Positions 42,639 through 50,714 of a stretch of DNA of 64,000 nt are shown here, in pieces. Made by a program: the position numbers and the translations under genes. Origin of the DNA: Palsa-1400 sp036501625 (GTDB lineage: Bacteria; Verrucomicrobiota; Verrucomicrobiia; Limisphaerales; Palsa-1400); contig DASXZY010000006.1 of NCBI GenBank assembly GCA_036501625.1, positions 14,189 through 78,188 of the forward strand, given 5' to 3'. The notes beneath the pieces are model-generated. The model made no database searches. It was given only the letters and a program-made list of their open reading frames with translations, and was not told the origin of the DNA. Numbering within the stretch: the stretch's first letter is position 1; each line of letters starts with the position of its first letter.

Positions 42639-43382
42639 GTGCCTGATTCACCAAATAGAAACCCTTCCGGCAACTCACGTGGCGGCGGCGGGCGCGGTCC
42701 TGGCCGCGGCCCTCGGCGCGCGCGACCGGGTTCGCCCGAAGGCGGAGATCCGTCGGCCGAAGGGGGCGGCGGGTCCGAGCTGAGCGAGAAAGTCGTTTTC
42801 ATCAACCGTTCCGCCAAAGTCGTCAAAGGCGGCCGGCGTTTTAGTTTCAGCGCCCTTGTTGTCGCCGGTGACAAGCGGGGCCGCATCGGCCTCGGCCTCG
42901 GCAAGGCCGTTGAAGTGTCCGAAGCCATTCGCAAAGGGGGCGAAATGGCCAAGCAGCGCATGATTACCGTCGCCGTCAAGGATGCCACCATCCCCCACGC
43001 TGTTTTCTGCCGTTACGGCGGCGCCAAAGTCATGCTGCGCCCGGCCTCTCCCGGCACCGGCATCATTGCCGGGCCGAAAGTTCGTGCTGTGCTGGAAGCA
43101 GCCGGCATCAAGGATATTTTAAGCAAATCCCTCGGCTCCAACAATCCTTCCAACGTGGTCAAAGCCACCATGGAAGGGCTTCAACGGCTCCGGATGCGCG
43201 AAGACATTTACAGGGGCCGCGGAATGGAAGCCAAACTCAAGAAGGTTGCTCCCGCCGCGCCTGCTGCCTCCGCTCCTGCTCCGGCCGCCCCGGCACCGGC
43301 TGCTCCGGCGCTGGCTGCTCCGGCGCTGGCTGCTCCCGCGGCCGCTCCGGCCCAAGGCAATCCGCCGCCTGCCGCCTCCTGA
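42639..43382 (+). CDS. rpsE: 30S ribosomal protein S5 with long Gly/Arg N-terminal and Ala/Pro C-terminal extensions
   Basis: 247 residues, against about 165 in most bacteria. The start is GTG at 42639. Residues 1-45 are Gly/Arg/Pro-rich, the S5 core follows (SELSEKVVFINRSAKVVKGGRRFSF..., with ALVVAGDKRGRIGLGLGKA and the typical C-terminal LRMREDIYRGRG), and about 45 residues of Ala/Pro repeats close it. S5 is a decoding-fidelity protein at the mRNA channel. L30, which normally follows S5, is absent: rplO starts 5 bases later. The tail is encoded partly by a 15-base tandem repeat at 43299-43343. Confidence 0.97.
   Translation: MPDSPNRNPSGNSRGGGGRGPGRGPRRARPGSPEGGDPSAEGGGGSELSEKVVFINRSAKVVKGGRRFSFSALVVAGDKRGRIGLGLGKAVEVSEAIRKGGEMAKQRMITVAVKDATIPHAVFCRYGGAKVMLRPASPGTGIIAGPKVRAVLEAAGIKDILSKSLGSNNPSNVVKATMEGLQRLRMREDIYRGRGMEAKLKKVAPAAPAASAPAPAAPAPAAPALAAPALAAPAAAPAQGNPPPAAS
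43299..43343 (+). repeat. 15-base tandem repeat within rpsE tail
   Basis: GCTGCTCCGGCGCTG occurs twice in tandem (43299-43313 and 43314-43328) followed by a third, diverged copy. It encodes part of the Ala/Pro tail of S5. Replication slippage at such repeats could change the tail length without affecting the core. Confidence 0.8.
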
Positions 43383-43387
43383 TTTTT

Positions 43388-43888
43388 ATGCGCTTACACG
43401 ATCTTAAACCACGCCCCGGCGCCAAGCATCGCCGCAAACGCCTTGGCCAGGGTGAATCCAGCGGCCACGGCAAGACCAGCGGCCGCGGCGGCAAGGGCCA
43501 GACGGCCCGTTCCGGCAGCTCCATCCGCATCGGATTTGAAGGCGGCCAGATGCCGTTGATCCGCCGCATTCCCAAGCGCGGCTTCAATAATGCCCGCTTC
43601 GCCATCCGTTATATTCCTGTCAATTTGGACGCCCTCAACGCTTTTGAAGACGGCGCCACCGTCGATGAATCCGCTTTGCGCGGACGTGGATTGGCCAAAG
43701 GCCGCGAAAAACGCTTGAAAATCCTGGGCGATGGCGAGCTGACCCGCAAACTGACAGTCAAAGCTCATGCGTTCAGCGCCTCGGCCCGTGCCAAGATCGA
43801 AAAACTTGGCGGCGCCTGCCAATTGATCGAATCCAAAGCGCCGGCCCAGCCGGCGGGCGGCAAGCCGGCCGCCAAACCCGCCAAGTGA
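43388..43888 (+). CDS. rplO: 50S ribosomal protein L15
   Basis: 166 residues. The glycine-rich N-terminal part (RLGQGESSGHGKTSGRGGKGQ) and the segment GFEGGQMPLIRRIPKRGF mark L15. The final 20 residues are an Ala/Pro/Lys-rich tail. It follows rpsE after 5 bases, without L30 in between, and precedes secY by 8 bases. Confidence 0.97.
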   Translation: MRLHDLKPRPGAKHRRKRLGQGESSGHGKTSGRGGKGQTARSGSSIRIGFEGGQMPLIRRIPKRGFNNARFAIRYIPVNLDALNAFEDGATVDESALRGRGLAKGREKRLKILGDGELTRKLTVKAHAFSASARAKIEKLGGACQLIESKAPAQPAGGKPAAKPAK

Positions 43889-43896
43889 GCGCCTAG

Positions 43897-45282
43897 ATGT
43901 TCAACTCCATCATCAACACCCTTAACAACTGCTTCAAAATCCCGGAGCTGAAGTCCCGGATGATCTTTACCTTGGTGGTGTTGGCCATCTGCCGCCTGAC
44001 TTCTCTGGTGCCCGTGCCCGGATTGGATGGCAAGGCGCTGGCCGATTTCTTTGAATCAACCGCCGGCAAGAACAGCGGCGGCGGTTTTCTGGGCATGTAC
44101 AGCATGTTCACCGGCGGCGGTTTTGAGCGTTGCGCCGTCGGTGCGCTGGGCATCATGCCTTACATCAGCGCCACGATTATTCTGCAACTGTTGCAGGCGG
44201 TCATTCCGTTTCTGAGCAAGCTTTCCCGCGAAGAAGGAGGGCGCACCAAGCTCATCCAATACGGCCGCGTGATGACGCTGTTCCTCTGTTTGGGCCAGGG
44301 TTTGGTTATGGCCATCGGCTGGGAGCACGCTGGCGATATTTTCAAGGGATTGGACCGCAACCTGGTTTTGATTTCTCCGATCTGGTGGTATCGCATCCAG
44401 ACAACCATGATCCTGACAACCGGCACGATGCTGCTCATGTGGCTGGGCGAACAGATCACGGATCGCGGCATTGGCAACGGCATTTCCCTCATCATCACCA
44501 TCGGCATTCTGGCTCGCCTGCCGCAGGCGGGACAAGGGCTGGTCGATATGTTTTTGCTCAAAGGGCCGATGGGCGAGCATCGTTTCAATGTTTTCCATCT
44601 CGTTGCCCTAGTGCTTTTGCTGGTCGCGGTCATCGCCGGTGTGGTCGCCGTCACGCAGGCCGAGCGCAAGATTCCGGTGCAATACGCCCAGCGTGTGGTG
44701 GGCCGCAAAATGTATTCGGGCGGCAGTTCGTTCATGCCTCTGCGCGTCAATTATTCCGGCGTCATGCCCGTTATTTTTGCCTCCGCCATTTTGATGGTTC
44801 CGACCATGGTGCTCAGCTTTCTGGGCCGCACCTACCATTGGAAAGTCTTCGATGAACTCTCCTCCATGATGTCGCGCGGTTCGCTGCTCTACCTTACCAT
44901 CTACGGTTTGATGATTTTGTTCTTCTCCTATTTCTGGGTCGCCACCCAGTTCAACGAGCTGCAGATTTCCGACGACATGAAAAAATCCGGCGGTTACATC
45001 CCCGGCGTGCGCCCCGGCCAGGCCACCTCCAATTATCTTCACCGCACCATGAGCCGCATCACGCTGGCGGGCGCGATCTTTCTAACCGTTATCGCTGTCA
45101 TCCCGATTATTCTGGGGCAGGCCATGACCATTCCCCAAACCGTGGCCCAGTTCTTTGGCGGCACAAGTTTGTTGATTATCGTCGGCGTCATGCTCGACAC
45201 GATGCGGCAGATGGAGACCCATTTGCTCATGCGCCACTACGATGGCTTCCTGAAGAAAGGCCGGCTTAAGGGCCGATTCTAG
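43897..45282 (+). CDS. secY: Protein translocase subunit SecY
   Basis: 461 residues with ten predicted membrane helices. SecY hallmarks are the plug-region MYSMFTGGGFERCAVGALG, the ISATIILQLLQ segment of helix 2 and the cytoplasmic loop with GTMLLMWLGEQITDRGIGNG. It forms the channel with SecE and SecG for protein export and membrane insertion, which suits the many exported enzymes in this window. It lies in the usual place after L15. adk, which often follows secY, is missing; map comes next. Confidence 0.97.
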   Translation: MFNSIINTLNNCFKIPELKSRMIFTLVVLAICRLTSLVPVPGLDGKALADFFESTAGKNSGGGFLGMYSMFTGGGFERCAVGALGIMPYISATIILQLLQAVIPFLSKLSREEGGRTKLIQYGRVMTLFLCLGQGLVMAIGWEHAGDIFKGLDRNLVLISPIWWYRIQTTMILTTGTMLLMWLGEQITDRGIGNGISLIITIGILARLPQAGQGLVDMFLLKGPMGEHRFNVFHLVALVLLLVAVIAGVVAVTQAERKIPVQYAQRVVGRKMYSGGSSFMPLRVNYSGVMPVIFASAILMVPTMVLSFLGRTYHWKVFDELSSMMSRGSLLYLTIYGLMILFFSYFWVATQFNELQISDDMKKSGGYIPGVRPGQATSNYLHRTMSRITLAGAIFLTVIAVIPIILGQAMTIPQTVAQFFGGTSLLIIVGVMLDTMRQMETHLLMRHYDGFLKKGRLKGRF

Positions 45283-45324
45283 CCCGGCGCCTTGGTGCCG
45301 GAGCATTTTCGTGTGGCTGGAAAA

Positions 45325-46104
45325 ATGATCATTTTAAAGACGGAGCGTGACTTGGAGTCGATGCGTCCCGCTTGCGAGGTGGCCAGCACGATTTTGGATG
45401 AAGTCTGCGCCTTCGTCCGGCCCGGCCTCACGACGCGCGAGGTGGACGAATTCGCCGGCACGCGGATGCGCGAACACGGGGCCAAGAGCGCGTTCTTGGG
45501 CTATCGCAAATTTCCGCGCCAGATTTGCATCTCGGTCAACGAGGAAGTGGTCCACGGCTTGGGCGGACCGCGCCGGCTCGAATTTGGCGATATTGTCAGC
45601 CTGGACATTGGCGTTGCGTATCATGGTTACATCGGCGACACGGCCAGGACGCTCGCGGTCGGCGGATGCGACGTGCGGGCGCAGCGGTTAATGGATGTGA
45701 CCGAACAATCTCTTTACGAAGGCATCGCGAAGGCGCTGCCGGGAAATCGGGTGGTGGACATTTCGCGCGCCGTCCAGACTTATGTGGAGTCCAGCGGGTT
45801 CAGCATCGTGCGCGAATTTGTCGGACACGGCGTGGGCCGGACGGTTCACGAGGAGCCGCAGGTGCCCAATTACGTTGAAAATGAGAAACAATCGCCTAAA
45901 TTGAGGCCGGGCATGACCTTGGCCATTGAGCCGATGGTCAACGCCGGCGGGCCTCAAGTGGTTGTCCTAAACGATGGCTGGACAGTGGCAGCCAAAGATG
46001 GTCAATTGTCCGCTCATTTTGAACATACGGTGTTGATAACGGAAGCTGAACCGGAAATTTTAACATGGCCCGCAAAGACGCCATCGAAGCTGAAGGCCGG
46101 ATAG
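45325..46104 (+). CDS. map: Type I methionine aminopeptidase
   Basis: 259 residues from the ATG at 45325 (the in-frame TTG at 45292 and GTG at 45295 give a longer but unnatural N-terminus). The dimetal ligands are all present: Asp94 (SLDIGV), Asp105 (GDTARTL), His168 (VGHGVG), Glu202 (AIEPM) and Glu233 (HFEHTV), plus His77 in VVHG. It removes the initiator methionine from new proteins in the cytoplasm. Its 3' end overlaps the first 40 bases of infA in another frame, an unusually long overlap for this locus. Confidence 0.95.
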   Translation: MIILKTERDLESMRPACEVASTILDEVCAFVRPGLTTREVDEFAGTRMREHGAKSAFLGYRKFPRQICISVNEEVVHGLGGPRRLEFGDIVSLDIGVAYHGYIGDTARTLAVGGCDVRAQRLMDVTEQSLYEGIAKALPGNRVVDISRAVQTYVESSGFSIVREFVGHGVGRTVHEEPQVPNYVENEKQSPKLRPGMTLAIEPMVNAGGPQVVVLNDGWTVAAKDGQLSAHFEHTVLITEAEPEILTWPAKTPSKLKAG

Positions 46105-46280
46105 TGGAAGTGCTGGCCTCCAATTTGTTTCGCGTCGAGCTGGCCAATGGCCACCGTCTGCTGGCCCACGTTTCGGGCAAGCGTCGCCTGGCTTTTCAGC
46201 GCATGGCTCTTGGCGACACGGTGAAGGTGGAATTGTCGCCTTACGATCTGTCCAAAGGCAGCATAATGGCCGCAGGTTGA
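46065..46280 (+). CDS. infA: Translation initiation factor IF-1
   Basis: 71 residues; starts MARKDAIEAEGRIVEVL and has the OB-fold segment ANGHRLLAHVSGKRR and the end VELSPYDLSKGSI. It binds the A site of the 30S during initiation. The start lies 40 bases inside map. A likely regulatory consequence is that it is translated only when map is translated. Confidence 0.97.
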   Translation: MARKDAIEAEGRIVEVLASNLFRVELANGHRLLAHVSGKRRLAFQRMALGDTVKVELSPYDLSKGSIMAAG

Positions 46281-46287
46281 TGAATTT

Positions 46288-46401
46288 ATGAAAGTCAGAG
46301 CATCAGTCAAAAAACTTTGCGAGAACTGCAAAGTGATTAAACGCAAGGGTGTGATTCGTGTCATTTGCACGAACCCGCGCCACAAACAGAAACAAGGCTA
46401 A
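46288..46401 (+). CDS. rpmJ: 50S ribosomal protein L36, zinc-type
   Basis: A 37-residue protein with the L36 signature: MKVRASVKKLC, then the zinc set Cys11, Cys14, Cys27 and His32 (CENC, ICTNPRH). It starts 7 bases after the infA stop and ends 8 bases before rpsM, the conserved position of this gene. It is too short for many gene finders. Confidence 0.96.
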   Translation: MKVRASVKKLCENCKVIKRKGVIRVICTNPRHKQKQG

Positions 46402-46409
46402 ACGTTTTT

Positions 46410-46805
46410 ATGGCTCGAATTGTAGGTGTTGAAATCCCGGGCGAAAAGCGAATCGACATCGCTTTGCGCTACATTTTCGGCATTGGCCCGTCCAATGCCA
46501 CGATCATCCTGGCCAAGGCTCAAATTGATCCCGCGCTCCGCGCCAAGGACCTCAACGAGCAGCAGCTTTCGCAGATCGTCCACGCGATTCAGGATGGCAA
46601 GTATGTGATTGAAGGCGACCTGCGCCGCGAGTTGGGCATGAATCTCAAGCGCCTTCAGGGCATCAAGTGCTATCGCGGCATCCGCCACCTGCGCGGGCTG
46701 CCCGTCCGCGGCCAGCGCACCTCCACCAACGCCCGCACACGCAAAGGCCCGCGCAAAACCGTCGGCGTCCAGCGCAATCCCAACGCCAAAACCGGCATCC
46801 ACTAA
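46410..46805 (+). CDS. rpsM: 30S ribosomal protein S13
   Basis: 131 residues from the ATG at 46410 (the frame is open upstream into rpmJ). It has MARIVGVEIPGEKRIDIALRY, the helix-two-turn-helix core, and the basic C-terminal RTSTNARTRKGPRKTV that reaches the P-site tRNA. It starts the alpha part of the cluster. Confidence 0.98.
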   Translation: MARIVGVEIPGEKRIDIALRYIFGIGPSNATIILAKAQIDPALRAKDLNEQQLSQIVHAIQDGKYVIEGDLRRELGMNLKRLQGIKCYRGIRHLRGLPVRGQRTSTNARTRKGPRKTVGVQRNPNAKTGIH

Positions 46806-46814
46806 TTTCCCATT

Positions 46815-47405
46815 ATGGCTGAAGATCAAAAAAGCAAAAAACCCGCGCCGAAGAAGGAAGGCAAGCCGGAAGCCTCCGGCGACGCCGCCAAGAAACCGGC
46901 CGCCGCCGAATCCGCTTCGGGCGCCGAGGCCAAAAAGGCCGCCCCTGACGCCAGCGCTCCCGCCGCGCCGGTCGCTGCCACCGCCGCTCCTACGGCCGCC
47001 GAATTGCTGGCCGATGATGCCAACGCCAAGAAGATCATCAAGGCCAAGGGCGCCAAGAACATCGCCGTCGGCATTGCCAACATTTTGGCCACTTTCAACA
47101 ACACCAACGTCAGCATCACCGATATGCACGGCAACGTCCTGGGATGGTCCAGCGCCGGCCGGGTTGGTTTCAAAGGCTCCCGCAAGAGCACGGCCTTCGC
47201 CGCCCAGCAGGTGGCGCAGGACGCCGCCCGCCAGGCCATGTCCCACGGCATGCGGGAAGTCGAAGTTCGCGTCAAAGGTCCCGGTTCAGGCCGCGAGTCC
47301 GCCATTCGCGCGTTGCAGGCCATCGGCCTCGAAATCACGACCATCAAGGACGTCACCCCGATCCCGCACAACGGCTGCCGCCCGCGCAAAAAGCGCCGCG
47401 TCTAA
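46815..47405 (+). CDS. rpsK: 30S ribosomal protein S11 with a long Ala/Lys/Pro-rich N-terminal extension
   Basis: 196 residues, against about 129 in most bacteria. The S11 core begins near residue 77 (KNIAVGIANILATFNNTNVSITD) and ends with the usual PIPHNGCRPRKKRRV. Residues 1-75 are a low-complexity tail rich in Ala, Lys, Pro and Glu, without a recognisable domain. S11 lies on the 30S platform close to the Shine-Dalgarno region and S1 binding sites. The ATG has no Shine-Dalgarno sequence. Confidence 0.97.
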   Translation: MAEDQKSKKPAPKKEGKPEASGDAAKKPAAAESASGAEAKKAAPDASAPAAPVAATAAPTAAELLADDANAKKIIKAKGAKNIAVGIANILATFNNTNVSITDMHGNVLGWSSAGRVGFKGSRKSTAFAAQQVAQDAARQAMSHGMREVEVRVKGPGSGRESAIRALQAIGLEITTIKDVTPIPHNGCRPRKKRRV

Positions 47406-47423
47406 TTCAAAACCTATTTTACT

Positions 47424-48032
47424 ATGGCTCGCTATACAGGTCCTCGCACACGCATCAGCCGCCGGTTTGGCATCCCGCTTTTCGGCCCTGATAAATATCT
47501 CGAACGCCGCAACTACGGCCCCGGCGTCCACGGCCCCAAGTCCCGCCGCAAGCACACCGATTACGGCTTGGGGCTGATCGAGAAGCAAAAGCTCCGTTAC
47601 TTTTACGGCCTGATGGAAGGCCAGTTCCGCGGCGTTTACGAGAAGGCGCTCCGCCGCCGCGGCGTCACCGGCGAGCAGATGCTGCAAATCCTGGAAACGC
47701 GCCTGGACAACGTGGTTTATCATCTGGGCTTTGCCATCACTCGCGCCGCCGCCCGCCAAATGGTCAGCCACGGCCATGTCAAGGTCAACGGCCGCAAGGT
47801 CAATGTTCCGTCCTACTGCCTCAAAGTGAACGATGCCATCGAGGTGCGCGAGACCAACGTTTCGCGCCAATTGGCCACCAAGAACCTCGAGTTGTCCACC
47901 AGCAAAGTCGTGCCTGACTGGCTTTCCCTTAACAAGGAAGCCTTCAAGGGCGTGGTCATGCGCATTCCAACGCGCGAAGAAATCCACCCCATCGCCAACG
48001 AGCAGGCTGTCGTCGAATTTTATTCCCGCTAA
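47424..48032 (+). CDS. rpsD: 30S ribosomal protein S4, zinc-free form
   Basis: 202 residues. It has ARYTGPRTRISRRFGIPLFG at the start, KQKLRYFYGLMEGQFRGVYEKA and an S4 RNA-binding domain with ARQMVSHGHVKVNGRKVNVPSY. No N-terminal Cys quartet, so it is the zinc-free type. It nucleates 30S assembly. In Escherichia coli S4 represses the alpha operon. A 102-base gap with two small hairpins separates it from rpoA. Confidence 0.98.
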   Translation: MARYTGPRTRISRRFGIPLFGPDKYLERRNYGPGVHGPKSRRKHTDYGLGLIEKQKLRYFYGLMEGQFRGVYEKALRRRGVTGEQMLQILETRLDNVVYHLGFAITRAAARQMVSHGHVKVNGRKVNVPSYCLKVNDAIEVRETNVSRQLATKNLELSTSKVVPDWLSLNKEAFKGVVMRIPTREEIHPIANEQAVVEFYSR

Positions 48033-48134
48033 TGTCAAAAACCGCTCCGCTCCGGCGGGGCAAAACAATTACACGGGCTGCTTCGCCGGCGGGAACGGCG
48101 GAAATGCCAGATTAAAATTGTTGAAAGGAAAGTT
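48033..48134 (+). other. 102-base leader between rpsD and rpoA with hairpins
   Basis: The longest intergenic gap within the ribosomal cluster. It contains CCGC/GCGG near its start and a CGCCG/CGGCG stem at 48084-48100, and ends with GAAAGGAAAGTT before rpoA, the clearest Shine-Dalgarno sequence of the cluster. It may hold an attenuator or processing site, or an extra weak promoter; I see no convincing boxes. Confidence 0.35.
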
Positions 48135-49148
48135 ATGCCAGTACGTCTAGGTCGTTTTGAAATGCCCAAGCGGTTGATCAAGGAAGACAATACCGCCACC
48201 GAAACCTACGCCAAGTTTATCGCCGAACCCTTTGAAACGGGCTACGGCCATACCGTCGGCAACTCGCTGCGCCGCGTGCTCCTCTCCTCGCTGGAAGGCG
48301 CCGCCATCAGCTCCATCAAGGTCGATGGCGCCGTCCATGAATTCGCCACGATCGATGGCGTAGTCGAGGACATGACCGACGTCGTCCTGAACCTCAAGAA
48401 AGTTCTTTTTCGCTCCCAGTCGCGCGAGCCGCAAACGCTCCTGCTTTCTGTCAACAAGGAAGGCGCCGTCACGGCCGGTGACATCGAACTGGCCCAGAAC
48501 CTGGAGATCGTCAATCCCAAGCAGGTCATCTGCACTCTCGACAAGAAGAAAAAATTCGAGATGGAACTCGAGGTCAAAGTTGGGCGCGGCTTCTGCCCCG
48601 GCGACGAAAATAAAAAGCCCGACCAGGCCATCGGCGTCATCGCCATCGACTCCCTCTTTTCGCCCGTCACGCGCGTCCGTTACGCCGTCGAGAACGCCCG
48701 CGTCGGCCAGCGCACCGATTACGACCGCCTCCTCATGGAAATCTGGACCGACGGCCGCATCTCGCCCGACGACGCCCTGACCCAGGCTTCGGCCATTCTT
48801 CAGCATCATCTCGACGTGTTCGTCGGCTACGACAAGAACGCCGTGGAATTTGAGGAAACCGAGGCCAAGCAGGACGACGAGAAGGCCAAGATGAAGAAGC
48901 TGCTCAACATGAGCGTCAACGAAATTGAGTTGAGCGTGCGCGCGGCCAATTGCCTCAACAACGCCAATATCACCACCGTCGGCCAGCTCGCCATGAAGAC
49001 CGAGGCCGAGATGCTCAAGTACCGCAACTTCGGCAAAAAGTCCCTCAACGAGATCAAGGAAAAACTGGCCAGCTTGGGCCTCTCGCTGGGCATGAATATC
49101 GACGCCGCCCTCTTGGAAGCACCCAAGGACGAACACAAAATCGAATAA
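48135..49148 (+). CDS. rpoA: DNA-directed RNA polymerase alpha subunit
   Basis: 337 residues. The N-terminal dimer domain has TGYGHTVGNSLRRVLLSSLEGA and the second subdomain the PVTRVRYAVENARVGQRTDYD segment. After a Glu/Lys-rich linker (residues about 240-260) comes the C-terminal domain with IELSVRAANCLNNANI and the EMLKYRNFGKKSLNEIKEKL stretch, which binds UP elements and activators. It has a strong AAAGGA sequence before the start, unlike its neighbours. Confidence 0.98.
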   Translation: MPVRLGRFEMPKRLIKEDNTATETYAKFIAEPFETGYGHTVGNSLRRVLLSSLEGAAISSIKVDGAVHEFATIDGVVEDMTDVVLNLKKVLFRSQSREPQTLLLSVNKEGAVTAGDIELAQNLEIVNPKQVICTLDKKKKFEMELEVKVGRGFCPGDENKKPDQAIGVIAIDSLFSPVTRVRYAVENARVGQRTDYDRLLMEIWTDGRISPDDALTQASAILQHHLDVFVGYDKNAVEFEETEAKQDDEKAKMKKLLNMSVNEIELSVRAANCLNNANITTVGQLAMKTEAEMLKYRNFGKKSLNEIKEKLASLGLSLGMNIDAALLEAPKDEHKIE

Positions 49149-49158
49149 GCAGACCGTT

Positions 49159-49632
49159 ATGCGCCATCTTAAACGCACCGCCAAACTGGGCCGCACCGGC
49201 CAGCATCGCAACAGAATGCTGGCCAACCTGGTGTGCAGCCTCATCAAGCATCGCCGCGTCAAGACGACTTTGGCCAAAGCCAAGGCCGCCCGCTCGGTGG
49301 CCGAGAAAATGATCACCTTGGGCAAGGGCGGCACCCTGCACGACCGCCGCCTGGCCTCCGCCCGCCTGCACCAGGACGAGGACGCCATCAAGATTCTCTT
49401 CAACGACATCGCCCCCACCCAGAAAGAGCGCCGAGGCGGCTACACCCGCATTGTGCGCATGGGCCAGCGCCAGGGAGACTCCGCGCAGCAGGCCATCCTG
49501 GAGTTTGTCGATGTCCCCGTGCCCGAAGCGCCCGCGCCAACGACCAAGCCCGGGACGGCTGAAGCCGCCAAAGAACCGGCCAAGGCCGAAGAGAAAAAGC
49601 AGGAGCAGTCCGCGGCCGCCGCGCCCGCATAA
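49159..49632 (+). CDS. rplQ: 50S ribosomal protein L17 with Ala/Pro/Lys C-terminal tail
   Basis: 157 residues. The L17 core (MRHLKRTAKLGRTGQHRNRM, LVCSLIKHRRVKTTLAKAK) spans the first 120 residues; the final 35-40 residues are rich in Pro, Ala, Lys and Glu. It closes the ribosomal cluster. The next gene starts only 2 bases later, so readthrough into a non-ribosomal gene is likely. Confidence 0.97.
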   Translation: MRHLKRTAKLGRTGQHRNRMLANLVCSLIKHRRVKTTLAKAKAARSVAEKMITLGKGGTLHDRRLASARLHQDEDAIKILFNDIAPTQKERRGGYTRIVRMGQRQGDSAQQAILEFVDVPVPEAPAPTTKPGTAEAAKEPAKAEEKKQEQSAAAAPA

Positions 49633-49634
49633 AC

Positions 49635-50708
49635 GTGCGGCCGGCTATTGTTGCTTTATTATTGACTGCGGCTTTTGGGGCGGCGGCCCAACCCGCCCCC
49701 TATCCTCCCAGCCCGGCGATCAAGGGCATCGAATGGCATTGGGACACCCGGCAAACGGCCGCCCCCGGCAGCGATTTGTGGCCGATGACCTGGGGCCCAG
49801 ATGGGAATTTGTATCTTTCATGGGGCGACGGCGGCGGGTTCGGCGGCACGGATTCTGATGGCCGCGTCAGCATGGGCTTCGCTCGCCTTGAAGGCGGCCC
49901 GGAACATTTCCAGGGATTCAACGTCAACGGCGGAAAGAACCCGGAGCATCCGGCCTCGTTTCCCAAAAAGGGCAAAACCGGCGCGCTCCTTTTCGACCAG
50001 GGAATTCTCTACACCTGCGTCAATCTTCAGGACGGAAAATGGCCGGACGTCAACCACATCCTCGCTTGGTCCACCAACAAAGGCGCCTCCTGGGCCCGAT
50101 GCGATTGGCTGTTTCCCAAAGGCGAAGGCCATTTTCAACCGGCGCGATTTCTCAACTTCGGCCAGGACGGAGCCGGCGCGCCGGATTATCTGGAGGGATA
50201 CGCTTATTTGTATGGCGTCCAACAAGCGAGCCGGCGCGGCGAGAGCAAGGAAATATTCTTGTCACGAGTGCCGCATGGAAAAATCCTCGAACAGGGCGCC
50301 TGCGAATTCTTCAGCGGCCTCGACGAAAGCGGACAGCCGGTGTGGAACCGGGCCTTCACTTCCGCCCGACCGATCTTTACGGATACCAACGGCGTCGCGC
50401 CCGCCGGGATGGCATTCGATCCCGGCTTGGGATGTTTCCTGCTCTCCAGCTATCACACTGGCCCCGGCCAATTGGGCATCTTCGAGGCCCGGCGTCCCTG
50501 GGGCCCTTGGTTCACCGCCGCATATTATGACGCTTGGGGCGGCATGGGCCGCGAGGGCGAGGGCCTGACCTGCGAATTTCCGCGAAAATGGATGAGTGAA
50601 GATGGCCGAACGGTGTGGGCCATTTTTAGTGTTTACGGCGCTGGCGCCAAAGAAGGCATCCGCGCGCACGACCGTTTCAATCTCGTCAAAGTCACCCTTT
50701 CCCGCTGA
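49635..50708 (+). CDS. Secreted DUF4185-like protein
   Basis: A 357-residue exported protein. It starts at GTG 49635, 2 bases after rplQ, with signal peptide MRPAIVALLLTAAFGAAA-QP. The body resembles the DUF4185 family, a five-bladed beta-propeller-like group related to sialidase/arabinanase folds. Examples are DLWPMTWGPDGNLYLSWGDGG, a later GYAYLYGVQQ and GMAFDPGLGCFLLSSYH. No catalytic residues can be named with confidence. It may bind or hydrolyse glycans together with the secreted enzymes elsewhere in the window. It looks like a tail-on gene using the ribosomal transcript; it ends 6 bases from a convergent gene. Confidence 0.75.
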   Translation: MRPAIVALLLTAAFGAAAQPAPYPPSPAIKGIEWHWDTRQTAAPGSDLWPMTWGPDGNLYLSWGDGGGFGGTDSDGRVSMGFARLEGGPEHFQGFNVNGGKNPEHPASFPKKGKTGALLFDQGILYTCVNLQDGKWPDVNHILAWSTNKGASWARCDWLFPKGEGHFQPARFLNFGQDGAGAPDYLEGYAYLYGVQQASRRGESKEIFLSRVPHGKILEQGACEFFSGLDESGQPVWNRAFTSARPIFTDTNGVAPAGMAFDPGLGCFLLSSYHTGPGQLGIFEARRPWGPWFTAAYYDAWGGMGREGEGLTCEFPRKWMSEDGRTVWAIFSVYGAGAKEGIRAHDRFNLVKVTLSR

Positions 50709-50714
50709 GCGCGC

